A stretch of 64,000 nucleotides of DNA from Thiotrichales bacterium. GTDB lineage: Bacteria; Pseudomonadota; Gammaproteobacteria; HK1. Shown in pieces: positions 17,258 to 25,880 of this stretch. The notes under the pieces are model-generated. The model made no database searches and was not told where the DNA came from. It saw nothing but the letters and a program-made list of their open reading frames with translations. The DNA lies in contig JAPOSC010000013.1 of the NCBI GenBank assembly GCA_026709935.1, forward strand, positions 51,285 through 115,284, in the 5' to 3' direction. Positions within the stretch are counted from its first letter, which is position 1, and the number at the start of each line of letters is the position of its first letter. A program made the position numbers and the translations under genes.

Positions 17258-17684
17258 TTTCGAGTTCCTGCTTCAGGGAGATTGGGATGCCGCGGGGCCG
17301 GAACGATTCGATGTCGACGCATCCGATCCTGACCTCCGCCCGGCACAGCAGTTCCCGGCCCGCGCCATGCACGTGCTGTGCGAGCTCGATCGACGCGCGG
17401 CGCATCGCCCGCACTCGCACGTCGACATCGAGCCGATCGTCGAGGCGGCCGGGCCGCCGGAACTCGACGCTCGCCCGGGCGACGACGAACTGCAGGCGGT
17501 GCGCGGCGCGCATGCGGGCCTGGTCGCAGCCGAGTATGCGCAGCCATTCGGTGCGCGCCCGTTCCATGTATTTCAGGTAGTTGGCGTAGTACACGATGCC
17601 ACCGGCATCGGTGTCCTCCCAGTACACACGCACCGGCCACACGAATGCGGCTTCGGGGGGCGAGGTGTGGGCGACGGCCGTCAT
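17247..17684 (-). CDS. ybgC: Acyl-CoA thioesterase YbgC, tol-pal associated
   Basis: A 145-residue hot-dog-fold thioesterase with the 4HBT signature W-E-D-T-D-A-G-G-I-V-Y-Y-A-N-Y-L-K-Y, including the catalytic Asp. YbgC hydrolyses short-chain acyl-CoA or acyl-ACP and is nearly always first in the tol-pal operon. It starts 15 bases after the ruvB stop on the same strand. Confidence 0.93.
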   Translation of the reverse strand: MTAVAHTSPPEAAFVWPVRVYWEDTDAGGIVYYANYLKYMERARTEWLRILGCDQARMRAAHRLQFVVARASVEFRRPGRLDDRLDVDVRVRAMRRASIELAQHVHGAGRELLCRAEVRIGCVDIESFRPRGIPISLKQELEIEH

Positions 17685-17699
17685 GGCGAACGGCCCGGC

Positions 17700-18800
17700 T
17701 CAGGCGGACTCCCCGAAGAGATCGGGCGCGCCCGACGTGGAATCGCTCGGCGATCGCGTCCGGGCGTCCGAGTCGGGGGTTCGCCCCCGAGTGTAATGGT
17801 CAGCGGGTGGTTCCAGACCGAAGTGCGCCCAGGTGGTTCGGGTCGCCACCCGGCCCCGGGGGGTGCGCATGAGGAACCCCTGCTGAATGAGATACGGCTC
17901 CAGCACATCCTCGATGGTGTCACGCTCCTCCCCGATGGCGGCGGCGATGTTGTCGATGCCAACCGGCCCTCCGTCGAACTTCTCGATGACCGCGAGCAGC
18001 AGTTTGCGGTCCATCAGGTCGAAACCGTGGGCATCGACATCGAGCAGATCGAGCGCCCGGCTCGCGGTGTCTCCCGTCACCCGTCCGTCCACTTTCACCT
18101 CCGCGTAGTCACGGACCCGACGCAGGAGGCGATTCGCGATGCGCGGCGTCCCGCGCGAGCGCTTCGCGATCTCGCTCGCGCCATCCCCGGTGATCTCGAT
18201 GCCGAGAATCGCGGCCGAGCGCGTCACGATGCGCGCGAGGTCGCAGACGCGGTAGAACTCGAGCCGCTGCACGATGCCGAACCGGTCGCGGAGCGGCGAG
18301 GTCAGCATCCCGGCCCGCGTGGTCGCGCCCACGAGGGTGAACGGAGGCAGGTCGAGCTTGATGGATCGCGCCGCCGGCCCCTCGCCGATGACGATGTCGA
18401 GCTGATAGTCCTCCATTGCGGGATAGAGGATCTCTTCCACCGCGGGATTCAGCCGGTGCATCTCGTCGATGAAGAGCACATCGCGCGGCTCCAGGTTGGT
18501 GAGCAGCGCGGCGAGGTCGCCCGAACGTTCCAGCACCGGCCCCGCGGTCTGGCGCAGGCCGGCCTGCATCTCGTTGGCCACGATGTGGGCCAGGGTGGTC
18601 TTGCCCAGCCCGGGCGGGCCGAAGATGAGGAGGTGGTCCAACGCTTCGCCCCGGCGGCGCGCCGCCTCGATGAAGATCTCCATCTGCTCGAGCACGGCCG
18701 GTTGCCCGGCGAAGTCCGCGAGCCGTTTGGGGCGAACGGCCCGATCGAGCGCCTGATCTTCGGCCCTCGTTCCTCCGGTGACGAGACGTTCTGGCTCCAT
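17700..18800 (-). CDS. ruvB: Holliday junction branch migration ATPase RuvB
   Basis: A 366-residue AAA+ motor for branch migration of recombination intermediates. Walker [10 protein letters not shown] (61-69), Walker [10 protein letters not shown], the sensor motif G-A-T-T-R-A-G and a C-terminal winged helix with R-T-P-R-G-R are present. The last 30 or so residues form an extra Pro/Ser/Asp-rich tail. Unusually, 429 bases separate it from ruvA, normally its immediate neighbour. Confidence 0.95.
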   Translation of the reverse strand: MEPERLVTGGTRAEDQALDRAVRPKRLADFAGQPAVLEQMEIFIEAARRRGEALDHLLIFGPPGLGKTTLAHIVANEMQAGLRQTAGPVLERSGDLAALLTNLEPRDVLFIDEMHRLNPAVEEILYPAMEDYQLDIVIGEGPAARSIKLDLPPFTLVGATTRAGMLTSPLRDRFGIVQRLEFYRVCDLARIVTRSAAILGIEITGDGASEIAKRSRGTPRIANRLLRRVRDYAEVKVDGRVTGDTASRALDLLDVDAHGFDLMDRKLLLAVIEKFDGGPVGIDNIAAAIGEERDTIEDVLEPYLIQQGFLMRTPRGRVATRTTWAHFGLEPPADHYTRGRTPDSDARTRSPSDSTSGAPDLFGESA

Positions 18801-19229
18801 CGGTCCTGCCGGCGGTGAGGCGCCTCGCGGGGCGCGGATTCAACGGCCGGATCGCCAAGGCTCGGCACCAGGGTCGGGCGCCAAGGCCGGGGCCGGAGCG
18901 GGCTCCCGGACTGATCCAATCACGGCCGTTTCCGGCCTCGGCGCTCCCGGTCGCATCGTTGCCGTGATCGTACCGCTCCGATTGCCGAGCCACCAGAAGC
19001 GAGATTCGGACCTCGGGAGCGTCCATTCGGACCGATGTCGGGCGCGTGTTCCAGCTCGGCGGGAATTTCGGTAGTCCGTCATTTTCACTTTCCAGCCCTC
19101 GGGAGCCGGCGCGCCGTGAGCATTCGAGGCCGGGCGGCGGCCCCGCAACTGCTTGCTCCGAAAACGATTATGCCCTGCCGGAGACGGCGGAGGTGGCCGC
19201 AGGTGAGATCACCTCTGCGACCGGGAGGC
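18801..19229. other. 429-base gap between ruvA and ruvB
   Basis: No convincing gene is visible. It contains repeat R2 copy 2 at 19009-19070; the rest is high-G+C sequence without an evident promoter or terminator. ruvB therefore may have lost direct coupling to ruvA. Confidence 0.6.
19009..19070 (+). repeat. Intergenic repeat family R2, copy 2
   Basis: It shows GAGATTCGGACCTCGGGAGCGTCC followed by ATTCGG, a CGATGTCGGG block and CTCGGCGGGAATT at the same spacing as the other R2 copies. Confidence 0.6.
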
Positions 19230-19832
19230 TCATCGCACCATCGACTGGAGTGCGTGCCTGACGATCTCCTCGCAGGCGAGCCCGTCGGCGGCGGCCGCGT
19301 GCACGCGGCGGCTTGCCTCCGCCGGCTTCAGCCCCAGCGCAATCAGCGCGTGGACCGCCTCCGCAGCCGGATCATCGCGTGGCGGCGTCGGCCCGGCGCC
19401 GGCGCTCCCGGAGGTGGCGAGCGAGGAGTCGGCCTCGATCCTGTCGCGCATCTCCATGATCAGGCGCTCGGCGGTCTTCTTGCCGATCCCGGGCAGTCGC
19501 GAGAGGCTCGCGGCATCGCCTTCGAGCACGCAGCGTCCGAATCTGCCCGCATCCATTCCGGACAGGATGGCCAGTCCGAGCTTCGCGCCGACTCCGCTCA
19601 CCCGCAGGAGTTGACGGAACAGATCCCGCTCGGCGCGCCTGACGAATGCGTAGAGGTGCTGCCCGTCGTCGCGCACGACATGGTGCAGATGCAGCGTCAC
19701 CGGCTCCCCGACGGCGGGAAGGTCGTAGAAGGTGGTCATCGGCGCTTCCATCTCGTAGCCGACGCCCCCGGTGTCGACAATCAGCAGCGGAGGCTGTTTC
19801 TCGCGCAGCACTCCATGCATCCACGCGATCAT
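19230..19832 (-). CDS. ruvA: Holliday junction DNA helicase subunit RuvA
   Basis: A 200-residue protein with the three RuvA domains: an N-terminal OB fold, a middle tandem helix-hairpin-helix region (V-S-G-V-G-A-K-L-G-L-A-I-L-S-G and L-P-G-I-G-K-K-T-A-E-R-L), a flexible linker, and a C-terminal RuvB-binding helical domain starting near A-E-A-V-H-A-L-I-A-L-G. It overlaps the ruvC stop by four bases. Confidence 0.95.
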   Translation of the reverse strand: MIAWMHGVLREKQPPLLIVDTGGVGYEMEAPMTTFYDLPAVGEPVTLHLHHVVRDDGQHLYAFVRRAERDLFRQLLRVSGVGAKLGLAILSGMDAGRFGRCVLEGDAASLSRLPGIGKKTAERLIMEMRDRIEADSSLATSGSAGAGPTPPRDDPAAEAVHALIALGLKPAEASRRVHAAAADGLACEEIVRHALQSMVR

Positions 19833-20353
19833 CGGAACCCACCTGCGGCGCGCGCCATCATGCGTTCGCGCCGGGTGCTGGTGCCGCGCAGGTGCGCGCG
19901 ACAGATCGCAACCGCCAGCGCATCCGCCTCGTCCGTCTGGGGTGCTCCCCGCAGCGACAGCAGGATCCTCGTCATGTACTGGATCTGCTCCTTCGACGCA
20001 TGCCCCTTGCCGGTGACCGCCTGCTTGATTTCGTTCGGAGAGTACTCGTGCACCGCCAGCGAGCGCCGCGCCCCGGCGAGAATCGCCACCCCCCTGGCCT
20101 GTCCGAGCTTCAGCGCCGAGGAGGGGTTGCGATGCAGAAACACTTTCTCGATTGCGAGCTCGCTCGGCGCGTGTGCGTCGATGACCTCGTCGAGCCCGTC
20201 GTAGATCATCCGCAGCCGCTCGGCCCAGTCGCCCGCGCCGCTTTTCACGAATCCGCTGGCGACGTGAGCGAGGCGGATGCCGTCGCTATCGATGACCCCG
20301 TATCCGGTGGACCGGGAGCCGGGGTCGATACCGATGATCCGTATGGTGCTCAA
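19829..20353 (-). CDS. ruvC: Crossover junction endodeoxyribonuclease RuvC
   Basis: A 174-residue RNase-H-fold resolvase that cuts Holliday junctions. It has the first catalytic Asp in [13 protein letters not shown] (Asp10), a Glu in L-A-I-E-K-V-F, and the C-terminal D-E-A-D-A-L-A-V-A acidic cluster. Start ATG 20353 overlaps the yebC stop by four bases, giving the common yebC-ruvCAB order. Confidence 0.95.
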   Translation of the reverse strand: MSTIRIIGIDPGSRSTGYGVIDSDGIRLAHVASGFVKSGAGDWAERLRMIYDGLDEVIDAHAPSELAIEKVFLHRNPSSALKLGQARGVAILAGARRSLAVHEYSPNEIKQAVTGKGHASKEQIQYMTRILLSLRGAPQTDEADALAVAICRAHLRGTSTRRERMMARAAGGFR

Positions 20354-21096
20354 GCGAGCTCGGCCAGGATCTCGTCCGGGATCTCGGCGTTCGAGTACAC
20401 CTGCTGCACGTCGTCGAGGTCTTCGAGCATCTCCAGCAACCGGAAGATCCGCCGCGCGTCGTCCGGGTCGGGGGAGACGCTGGTGGACGGGCGCATCGTC
20501 ACCTCCGCCTGCTCCGGCTCCAGGCCGTCGGCGGCGATTCCGTCGCGAACATCCCCGAATTCTTCCGGGGCCGTCAGCACCTCCAGCGATCCGTCGTCGT
20601 GGGTGACGACATCCTCGGCGCCGGCCTCGAGGGCGGCTTCCATCAGCCGTTCCTCACCCGTACCCGGCGCAAACGAGAGCTGGCCGACCTTGGTGAACAG
20701 GTACGCGACCGAACCTCCGGTGCCGAGATTGCCCCCGCACTTGGTGAACGCGTGGCGAATCTCCGCCACGGTCCGGTTGCGGTTGTCGGTCACGCAGTCC
20801 ACCATCACCGCGGTGCCGCCCGGTCCGTAGCCCTCGTAGCGCACTTCCTCCAGGGTGTCGGCGCCCGCCTCGCCGGTCGCGCGCTTGATGGCCCGGTCGA
20901 CGGTATCTTTCGGAACGTTGCCCGCGAACGCCTTCTCCATTGCGAGCCGCAGCCGGGAGTTGCCGTCCGCGTCGCCACCGCCTTCGCGCGCGGCGATGCT
21001 CACTTCACGGATCAGCTTGGTGAACAGCTTGCCCCGCCTGGCGTCCTGAGCCTTCTTGCGGTGCTGGATGTTCGCCCACTTGGAATGACCTGCCAT
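20350..21096 (-). CDS. yebC: YebC/PmpR family protein
   Basis: A 248-residue protein starting [14 protein letters not shown], the invariant N-terminus of YebC, with [14 protein letters not shown] and [10 protein letters not shown] in the middle. Members were described as transcriptional regulators, and more recent work ties them to translation at polyproline stretches. It heads the yebC-ruvC-ruvA block; its promoter should lie in the 21097-21225 region. Confidence 0.95.
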   Translation of the reverse strand: MAGHSKWANIQHRKKAQDARRGKLFTKLIREVSIAAREGGGDADGNSRLRLAMEKAFAGNVPKDTVDRAIKRATGEAGADTLEEVRYEGYGPGGTAVMVDCVTDNRNRTVAEIRHAFTKCGGNLGTGGSVAYLFTKVGQLSFAPGTGEERLMEAALEAGAEDVVTHDDGSLEVLTAPEEFGDVRDGIAADGLEPEQAEVTMRPSTSVSPDPDDARRIFRLLEMLEDLDDVQQVYSNAEIPDEILAELA

Positions 21097-21225
21097 GGGG
21101 TGGGGGTACGCAAACTGGGGTCGAGCCCGGAGTCTAGCCCGAAAATTTCACCGATTCATGCCCTCACCCCCTGCGAAGGCGGAGAAAGGGCACTCGTTCG
21201 GGCCCGCGTTTTCGGCCGAGAACCA

Positions 21226-21348
21226 GTGAGAAATGCGCATCAAGGCGTCAGTGAAGGAGAGAGCATACGGCCGCATTTCTCACCGGCCCTTGAATCGGAG
21301 CCATCCCGGTCTAAGTGGTTCTCCGATGCTTTCCGAGAACTGGTGAAA
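21226..21348 (+). repeat. Intergenic mosaic repeat family R1, copy B
   Basis: This copy has a perfect 12-bp inverted pair, GTGAGAAATGCG (21226-21237) and CGCATTTCTCAC (21272-21283), enclosing the CATCAAGGCG and GTGAAGGAG motifs, followed by module 2 and a partial new module 1 (GAACTGGTGAAA). It occupies the divergent gap between yebC and the peptide deformylase gene. Confidence 0.75.
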
Positions 21349-21378
21349 CCTTCCGACTGCACTATCATGTGAAGCGTC

Positions 21379-21906
21379 ATGGCCGTTCGAACTGTTATCC
21401 GCATGGGCCACCCGGTGCTGCGCGGGGTGGCCGAGCCCGTCGAGCGGTTCGACACCCTCGGATTGCACGCGCTGGTGGAGGATCTCTGGGACACGATGCA
21501 CGCGAGCGGTGGCATCGGCATCGCGGCGCCCCAGATCGCGGTCGCGCGGCAGGTCGTGGTGTTCGGCCTTGGCGCGCACGGCGCCGAGACCGGCCGTGGT
21601 CGGCCGGCCCCCATCCCGCCAACGGTGCTCGTCAACCCGGTGATCGAGCCGCTTGCGGACGTGATGACCGACGGCTGGGAGGCGTGCCTGAGCGTTCCCG
21701 GCTTGCGGGGCGTGGTGCCGCGCTACGCCCGCATCCGGTACACGGGGTTCGACGCGTTCGGGAACCGCATCGAACGCGAGGTGGAGGACTACCACGCCCG
21801 GGTCGTACAGCACGAGTGCGACCACCTCGACGGCGTGCTCTATCCCGCTCGCATCCGGGACATGACCACGTTCGGGTTCGACGAGGAGCTGGCGGTCGAG
21901 ACCTGA
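21379..21906 (+). CDS. def: Peptide deformylase
   Basis: A 175-residue metalloenzyme that removes the N-formyl group from new proteins. All three family motifs are present: G-I-G-I-A-A-P-Q (45-52), E-A-C-L-S-V-P-G with the metal-binding Cys (usual form E-G-C-L-S) and H-E-C-D-H (about 145-149) with two His ligands and the catalytic Glu. It stands alone, away from fmt. Start ATG 21379 directly follows repeat R1, which must therefore contain or adjoin its promoter. Confidence 0.92.
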   Translation: MAVRTVIRMGHPVLRGVAEPVERFDTLGLHALVEDLWDTMHASGGIGIAAPQIAVARQVVVFGLGAHGAETGRGRPAPIPPTVLVNPVIEPLADVMTDGWEACLSVPGLRGVVPRYARIRYTGFDAFGNRIEREVEDYHARVVQHECDHLDGVLYPARIRDMTTFGFDEELAVET

Positions 21907-22095
21907 GCGGCTCGGGGAACGTCTCCATCAGCGCCTGACCGCCGAGCCGTCCCAGGGCTGGAGTCAATGTTTCGGCGCCGATGCCTGGCCGCAGTCCGGC
22001 CATCGTTGCGCCACGATGGGAACGATGCCGCCGGCGGTCTCGCAGGCAACTCGCGGGTCGGATCCTCGTGGGCCGGGTCGATGAATCGCCGGCGC

Positions 22096-23781
22096 TCAGT
22101 CGGCGAAGTCCCGCAGCAGGCTTCCGGGTGTTCCCGCATCTCCGATCGGACCCGATTCGTCCACTACCCGCGTCCCGTTGACCCATACGCCGTGCACCCC
22201 CATCGCGGGGGTATGCACCCGGGTCGCGCCGGCCGGCAGGTCATTCACTCGCACCTTCTCGCCCCGCCCCACCGTGTCCGGGTCGAACAGGAGCAGATCC
22301 GCGCTCGCGCCGGGCACGAGCCGTCCGCGGCCCTTGATGCGGTAGGCATCGGCGACCCGGCTGGTTACCGACTGCACCGCCTTCGGCAGTGCAATGTCGC
22401 CGCGCTCGCGCGACCAGTGGCCAAGCAGGTGCAGCCCGAACCCGGCATCGCACAGGAAAGAAAGGTGCGCACCGGCGTCGGAGAGCCCCAGCGTGGCGTG
22501 CGGATGACGTAGCAGATCCTTCACCCGATCCTCGTCGGTATTGAACAGCTTGCAGTCGAGGAGAGCGTCAAGGCCATCGTCGAGCGCAAAATCGAGCAGC
22601 CAGTCGAAGGGGTCCTTGCCCTGTTCGCGTGCCATGTCGGCGATGCGGCGTCCGACGTACGCGGTGTGCTTGTCGCAGGTGGTCTCCGTGACCGTGAGAG
22701 TCTCGAACGAGTGGTAGGAGAACCGGTTCGGCACCGTCGCGGTGCTCGCTTCCGCCTTCAGGGCGGTGCGGAAGCACGGATCGCGCAGGACCTTGAGGAA
22801 CGCATCCGATCCTTCCGCGAGGATCGCGGGCTTCCACGCGAGGAACGCCTCCAGCGGATACGGATGGCGGAGCTGGAACTCCATTCCGAGGGGGAAGCAG
22901 CCGACCTGGGCCCACAGCTCGTGGCCCCGCTCGCGCGCCTCCCCGATCTGCGCGATCTCGCGGAAGACCCGCTCGGGGTCGTTCGGGTCGATGAACATCG
23001 CCGCGATGTTCACCGGCCGGCCGTTGTTCGCGGCGATGCGTTCGAGCCAGGGAATCGTGGAGGTCATCCCCTTGGTGAGCATGAACACGCCCTTGCCCGC
23101 CTCGCCGAGCGCGCCCGTGAGTTCCAGCATCTCGTGCTCGTCGGCGAGCCGTGAGGGCATCGGGATGCCGGCCTCGCCGTTGTGCTGCTCCAGCGTCGAG
23201 GTCGCGAACCCGATGGCGCCGGCCTCCATCGCTTCGAGGACCAGACGCTTCATCTCCGCCACTTCGGCCTCGGTGGCGGCGCGGTCCGACGCCTCCTCGC
23301 CGAGCGCCCAGGTCCGTACCGACGAGTGTCCCACGAAGGAGGCGACGTTCGGCACCATGCCCTTGCGCTCCAGCATGTCGAGGTACTGCGGATAGGTCTC
23401 GAAGTCCCAGTCGACGCCGGCCAGCAGCGCCTCCAGCGACATGCCCTCGACGTGGGTGAGGTTGCGCAGGGTCCGGTCGCGGTCCCGCGCGCGGCACGGC
23501 GCGATGGTGAAGCCACAGTTGCCCATGACCACCGTGGTGACCCCGAGCGCGACCGATGGGGTGGCCCACGGGTCCCAGGTGAGCTGGGCATCGAAGTGGG
23601 TGTGGATGTCGACGATGCCCGGGGCGAGGGCGAGACCTTGCGCATCGACGGTCTCCCGGCCGGCGCCGACGTCGGCCCCGATCTCGGCGATGCGGCCATC
23701 CTTCACGCCGACGCTCCCTTCGAGCGCGTCGTTGCCCAACCCGTCGAACACGCGGGCGTCCCTGATCACGAGGTCATGCAT
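22096..23781 (-). CDS. N-acyl-D-amino-acid deacylase family amidohydrolase
   Basis: A 561-residue amidohydrolase-superfamily protein. It has the N-terminal beta-sandwich segment D-A-R-V-F-D-G, the metal-binding H-T-H-F-D-A-Q, a conserved N-C-G-F-T, a late D-A-G-A-H motif and the C-terminal G-A-S-A-D-L-L-L-F-D return to the sandwich. This is the D-aminoacylase layout, which releases D-amino acids from N-acyl-D-amino acids. Start ATG 23781 is chosen because the upstream frame to 23859 lacks family similarity. Two nearby genes, a D-amino-acid transaminase and alanine racemase, support a D-amino-acid role. Confidence 0.82.
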   Translation of the reverse strand: MHDLVIRDARVFDGLGNDALEGSVGVKDGRIAEIGADVGAGRETVDAQGLALAPGIVDIHTHFDAQLTWDPWATPSVALGVTTVVMGNCGFTIAPCRARDRDRTLRNLTHVEGMSLEALLAGVDWDFETYPQYLDMLERKGMVPNVASFVGHSSVRTWALGEEASDRAATEAEVAEMKRLVLEAMEAGAIGFATSTLEQHNGEAGIPMPSRLADEHEMLELTGALGEAGKGVFMLTKGMTSTIPWLERIAANNGRPVNIAAMFIDPNDPERVFREIAQIGEARERGHELWAQVGCFPLGMEFQLRHPYPLEAFLAWKPAILAEGSDAFLKVLRDPCFRTALKAEASTATVPNRFSYHSFETLTVTETTCDKHTAYVGRRIADMAREQGKDPFDWLLDFALDDGLDALLDCKLFNTDEDRVKDLLRHPHATLGLSDAGAHLSFLCDAGFGLHLLGHWSRERGDIALPKAVQSVTSRVADAYRIKGRGRLVPGASADLLLFDPDTVGRGEKVRVNDLPAGATRVHTPAMGVHGVWVNGTRVVDESGPIGDAGTPGSLLRDFAD

Positions 23782-23968
23782 GGCCCTGTCCCTTGTCGAT
23801 GTCGTATCGAGGCCGATGTCGCACCGGGCCTCTTCGTCTCCCCGACCCGTCGCCCGCATCTTAGCAAGCTCGCCGGCAAGCTCGGTGTGTTCGCGCCGCG
23901 CTTGCGTTTATGATGCCGCACGCGGTCCTGCGCAGTCGGCCGCTTCACCCAATGCGAGACCTTCGCCA

Positions 23969-24679
23969 ATGACTGAGAAGTTGACTGGGAAATACCACCT
24001 GATCAGCTCCGTGACCTGACCCTGGGTACAGCGCGCCGTGATCGTGTTGCGTGCCAAGGAAGTCGAGTTCGAAGTGACGTACATCAACCTGCTTGACAAG
24101 CCGGACTGGTTTTTCGAGATCTCCCCGCACGGCAAGGTGCCGGTGCTCTCTGTCGGTGGGAAACCACTGTTCGAGTCGAACGCGATCGCCGAATTCCTCG
24201 ACGAGATGGCGCCGCCCCGTCTGCATCCCGAGGATCCGATCAAGCGGGCGCGAAACCGGGCCTGGACCGACTTCGTCCCGGATTTCTCGGCCGACTTCGG
24301 CCGCGTGTACTACGCCGCGGACGAGGTCGCCCTGGCGAAGGGGATGGAGGCCGCGCGCCCGCGACTCACCAGGCTCGAAGAGGCCATCACGAAGGAGCGG
24401 GACAACGACGGACCGTACTTCAACGGGCCGGAACTGTGCCTCGTCGACGCGGCCTACGCTCCGTTCTTCATGCGCTACGCCTTCGTCGAGCCCCGGCTCG
24501 GCTGCGGGTTGCTGAGGGAGTTTCCTCTCGTTCAGGCGTGGTCGGACGCGCTGCTCGCGAACGAGCGAGTCGTGGGCTCGGTCGCGGACTCCTTCGAGCG
24601 CGAGTTCGTCGTCAGCCTGCAACGGCGCGGCGCGATGACCGCGTCGCAGCCCGGCTCCGTATCGGGCGCGGCCGACTGA
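23969..24679 (+). CDS. Glutathione S-transferase, probable selenoprotein (Sec17)
   Basis: From ATG 23969 the frame reads M-T-E-K-L-T-G-K-Y-H-L-I-S-S-V-T, then TGA at 24017-24019, then P-W-V-Q-R-A-V-I-V-L and a complete GST: S-P-H-G-K-V-P-V-L with the cis-Pro, F-E-S-N-A-I-A-E-F-L-D, and a helical C-terminal domain to 24679, 236 residues in all. Relatives have C-P-W/F-x-x-R at this spot, so TGA replaces the active-site Cys. Frame and motifs are intact on both sides, which argues for selenocysteine. A weaker SECIS-like hairpin follows. A simple caller would start at GTG 24038 and lose the active site. Alternative: a point nonsense mutation. Confidence 0.78.
24025..24055 (+). promoter_or_regulatory. 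Candidate bacterial SECIS hairpin (GST gene)
   Basis: GGTAC (24025-24029) pairs with GTGCC (24051-24055), then a bulged A24030, then GCG (24031-24033) with TGC (24048-24050). Two G-U pairs are needed and the loop is 14 bases, or UGAU if short inner pairs form. A bulge splitting two short stems resembles the E. coli fdhF element, but the stem begins only five bases after the TGA, so support is moderate. Confidence 0.4.
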
Positions 24680-24788
24680 GACGCGGTGCCCCCAATCGCG
24701 ATGCCGGCATGGATGTCCTGCGCGGTGATCATCGTCCCGCGGATTCGCGGGACGCCACGGACGCCGTCACCCGCGAGTATCGGGACGA

Positions 24789-25646
24789 CTACCGATCGAT
24801 TCCGGCCCGCGCCGACTCGACGTAGATCTCTCGCAGCCGGCGGGTGACGGGTCCGGGGGTGCCGTCCCCGACCTTCTCGCCGTCGATGCCGACTACCGGC
24901 AGCACGAACGTCGAGGCGCTGGTGATGAACGCTTCCGCCGCATCCTTCGCTTCCTGCACGGTGAACGGCCGTTCCTCGATCGTGATCTGACGTTCGCGCG
25001 CGAGCGCCAGCACCACGGAACGGGTGATGCCGTGCAGGATCTCGCGGCCGAGATGGCGCGTCACCACCACCCCGTCGCCGGTCACGATGTACGCGTTGTT
25101 CGAACTGCCCTCGGTGACGAAGCCGTCCTCGACCATCCACGCGTCGTCGGCCCCGGCGTCGAGCGCCGCCTGCTTCGCCATCGACGCCGCGAGCAGCCCG
25201 ACCGTCTTCACGTCGCGATGCTTCCAGCGCACATCGGGCACGGTAACGACCCTGATCCCGTGCGCGGCGAGTGGATTGTCGACGAGCGCCTTCTCCTGCG
25301 TGAACATCACCAGCGTCGGCCTCGGGACGGCGGGATACGCGAAGTCCCGATCGGCCGGACCGCGCGTGATCTGCAGGTAGACGACGCCCTCGTCCAGGTC
25401 GTTGCGCGCGATGAGTTCCTTCTGGGCGCGCACGATCTCCTCCGGTGCGGCGGGCGACGCCATGCCCAGCGCCCCGAGCGAGCGTTCGAGCCGCGCGAGG
25501 TGCGCCGCATTGTCGACGAGCCCGCCGTCGAGCACCGACGACACCTCGTAGACGCCGTCCGCGAACAGGAAACCGCGGTCGAAGATCGATACATGTGCTT
25601 CGGCTTCCGGGACGAATCGGCCGTTGACGTAGACGATGCGGCTCAT
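24789..25646 (-). CDS. D-amino-acid transaminase (class IV PLP aminotransferase)
   Basis: A 285-residue fold-type IV aminotransferase. It shows V-N-G-R-F-V-P, F-D-R-G-F-L-F-A-D-G-V-Y-E near the N-terminus, the Lys of D-V-K-T-V-G-L-L expected to hold PLP, and E-G-S-S-N-N-A-Y-I-V. These fit D-amino-acid transaminases, although branched-chain enzymes share the fold. Start ATG 25646 is taken because the longer reading lacks homology. It is next to alanine racemase on the opposite strand and near a D-aminoacylase, so D-Ala/D-Glu interconversion is the likely role. Confidence 0.82.
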   Translation of the reverse strand: MSRIVYVNGRFVPEAEAHVSIFDRGFLFADGVYEVSSVLDGGLVDNAAHLARLERSLGALGMASPAAPEEIVRAQKELIARNDLDEGVVYLQITRGPADRDFAYPAVPRPTLVMFTQEKALVDNPLAAHGIRVVTVPDVRWKHRDVKTVGLLAASMAKQAALDAGADDAWMVEDGFVTEGSSNNAYIVTGDGVVVTRHLGREILHGITRSVVLALARERQITIEERPFTVQEAKDAAEAFITSASTFVLPVVGIDGEKVGDGTPGPVTRRLREIYVESARAGIDR

Positions 25647-25880
25647 GGCAGGGCTCCGGTCGGGGAATGTGGTGGTCCGGCGAATGGGCACCGGCGACCG
25701 GACGGTATGCTATCCCGAAATTTTCACCGGACCGGTGAAATTTCGGGCCGATGAGAGGTTTGCGGGGCCGTCGCCATCGTCGTTCAATACCGCGACGGTT
25801 GGCGGAGAAAGGATGTCTGTGCGCGGATGTCCGGGGGTTGGCGCCGGACATCGGTTGCTCCGGCACGAGGGAATCCGAAC

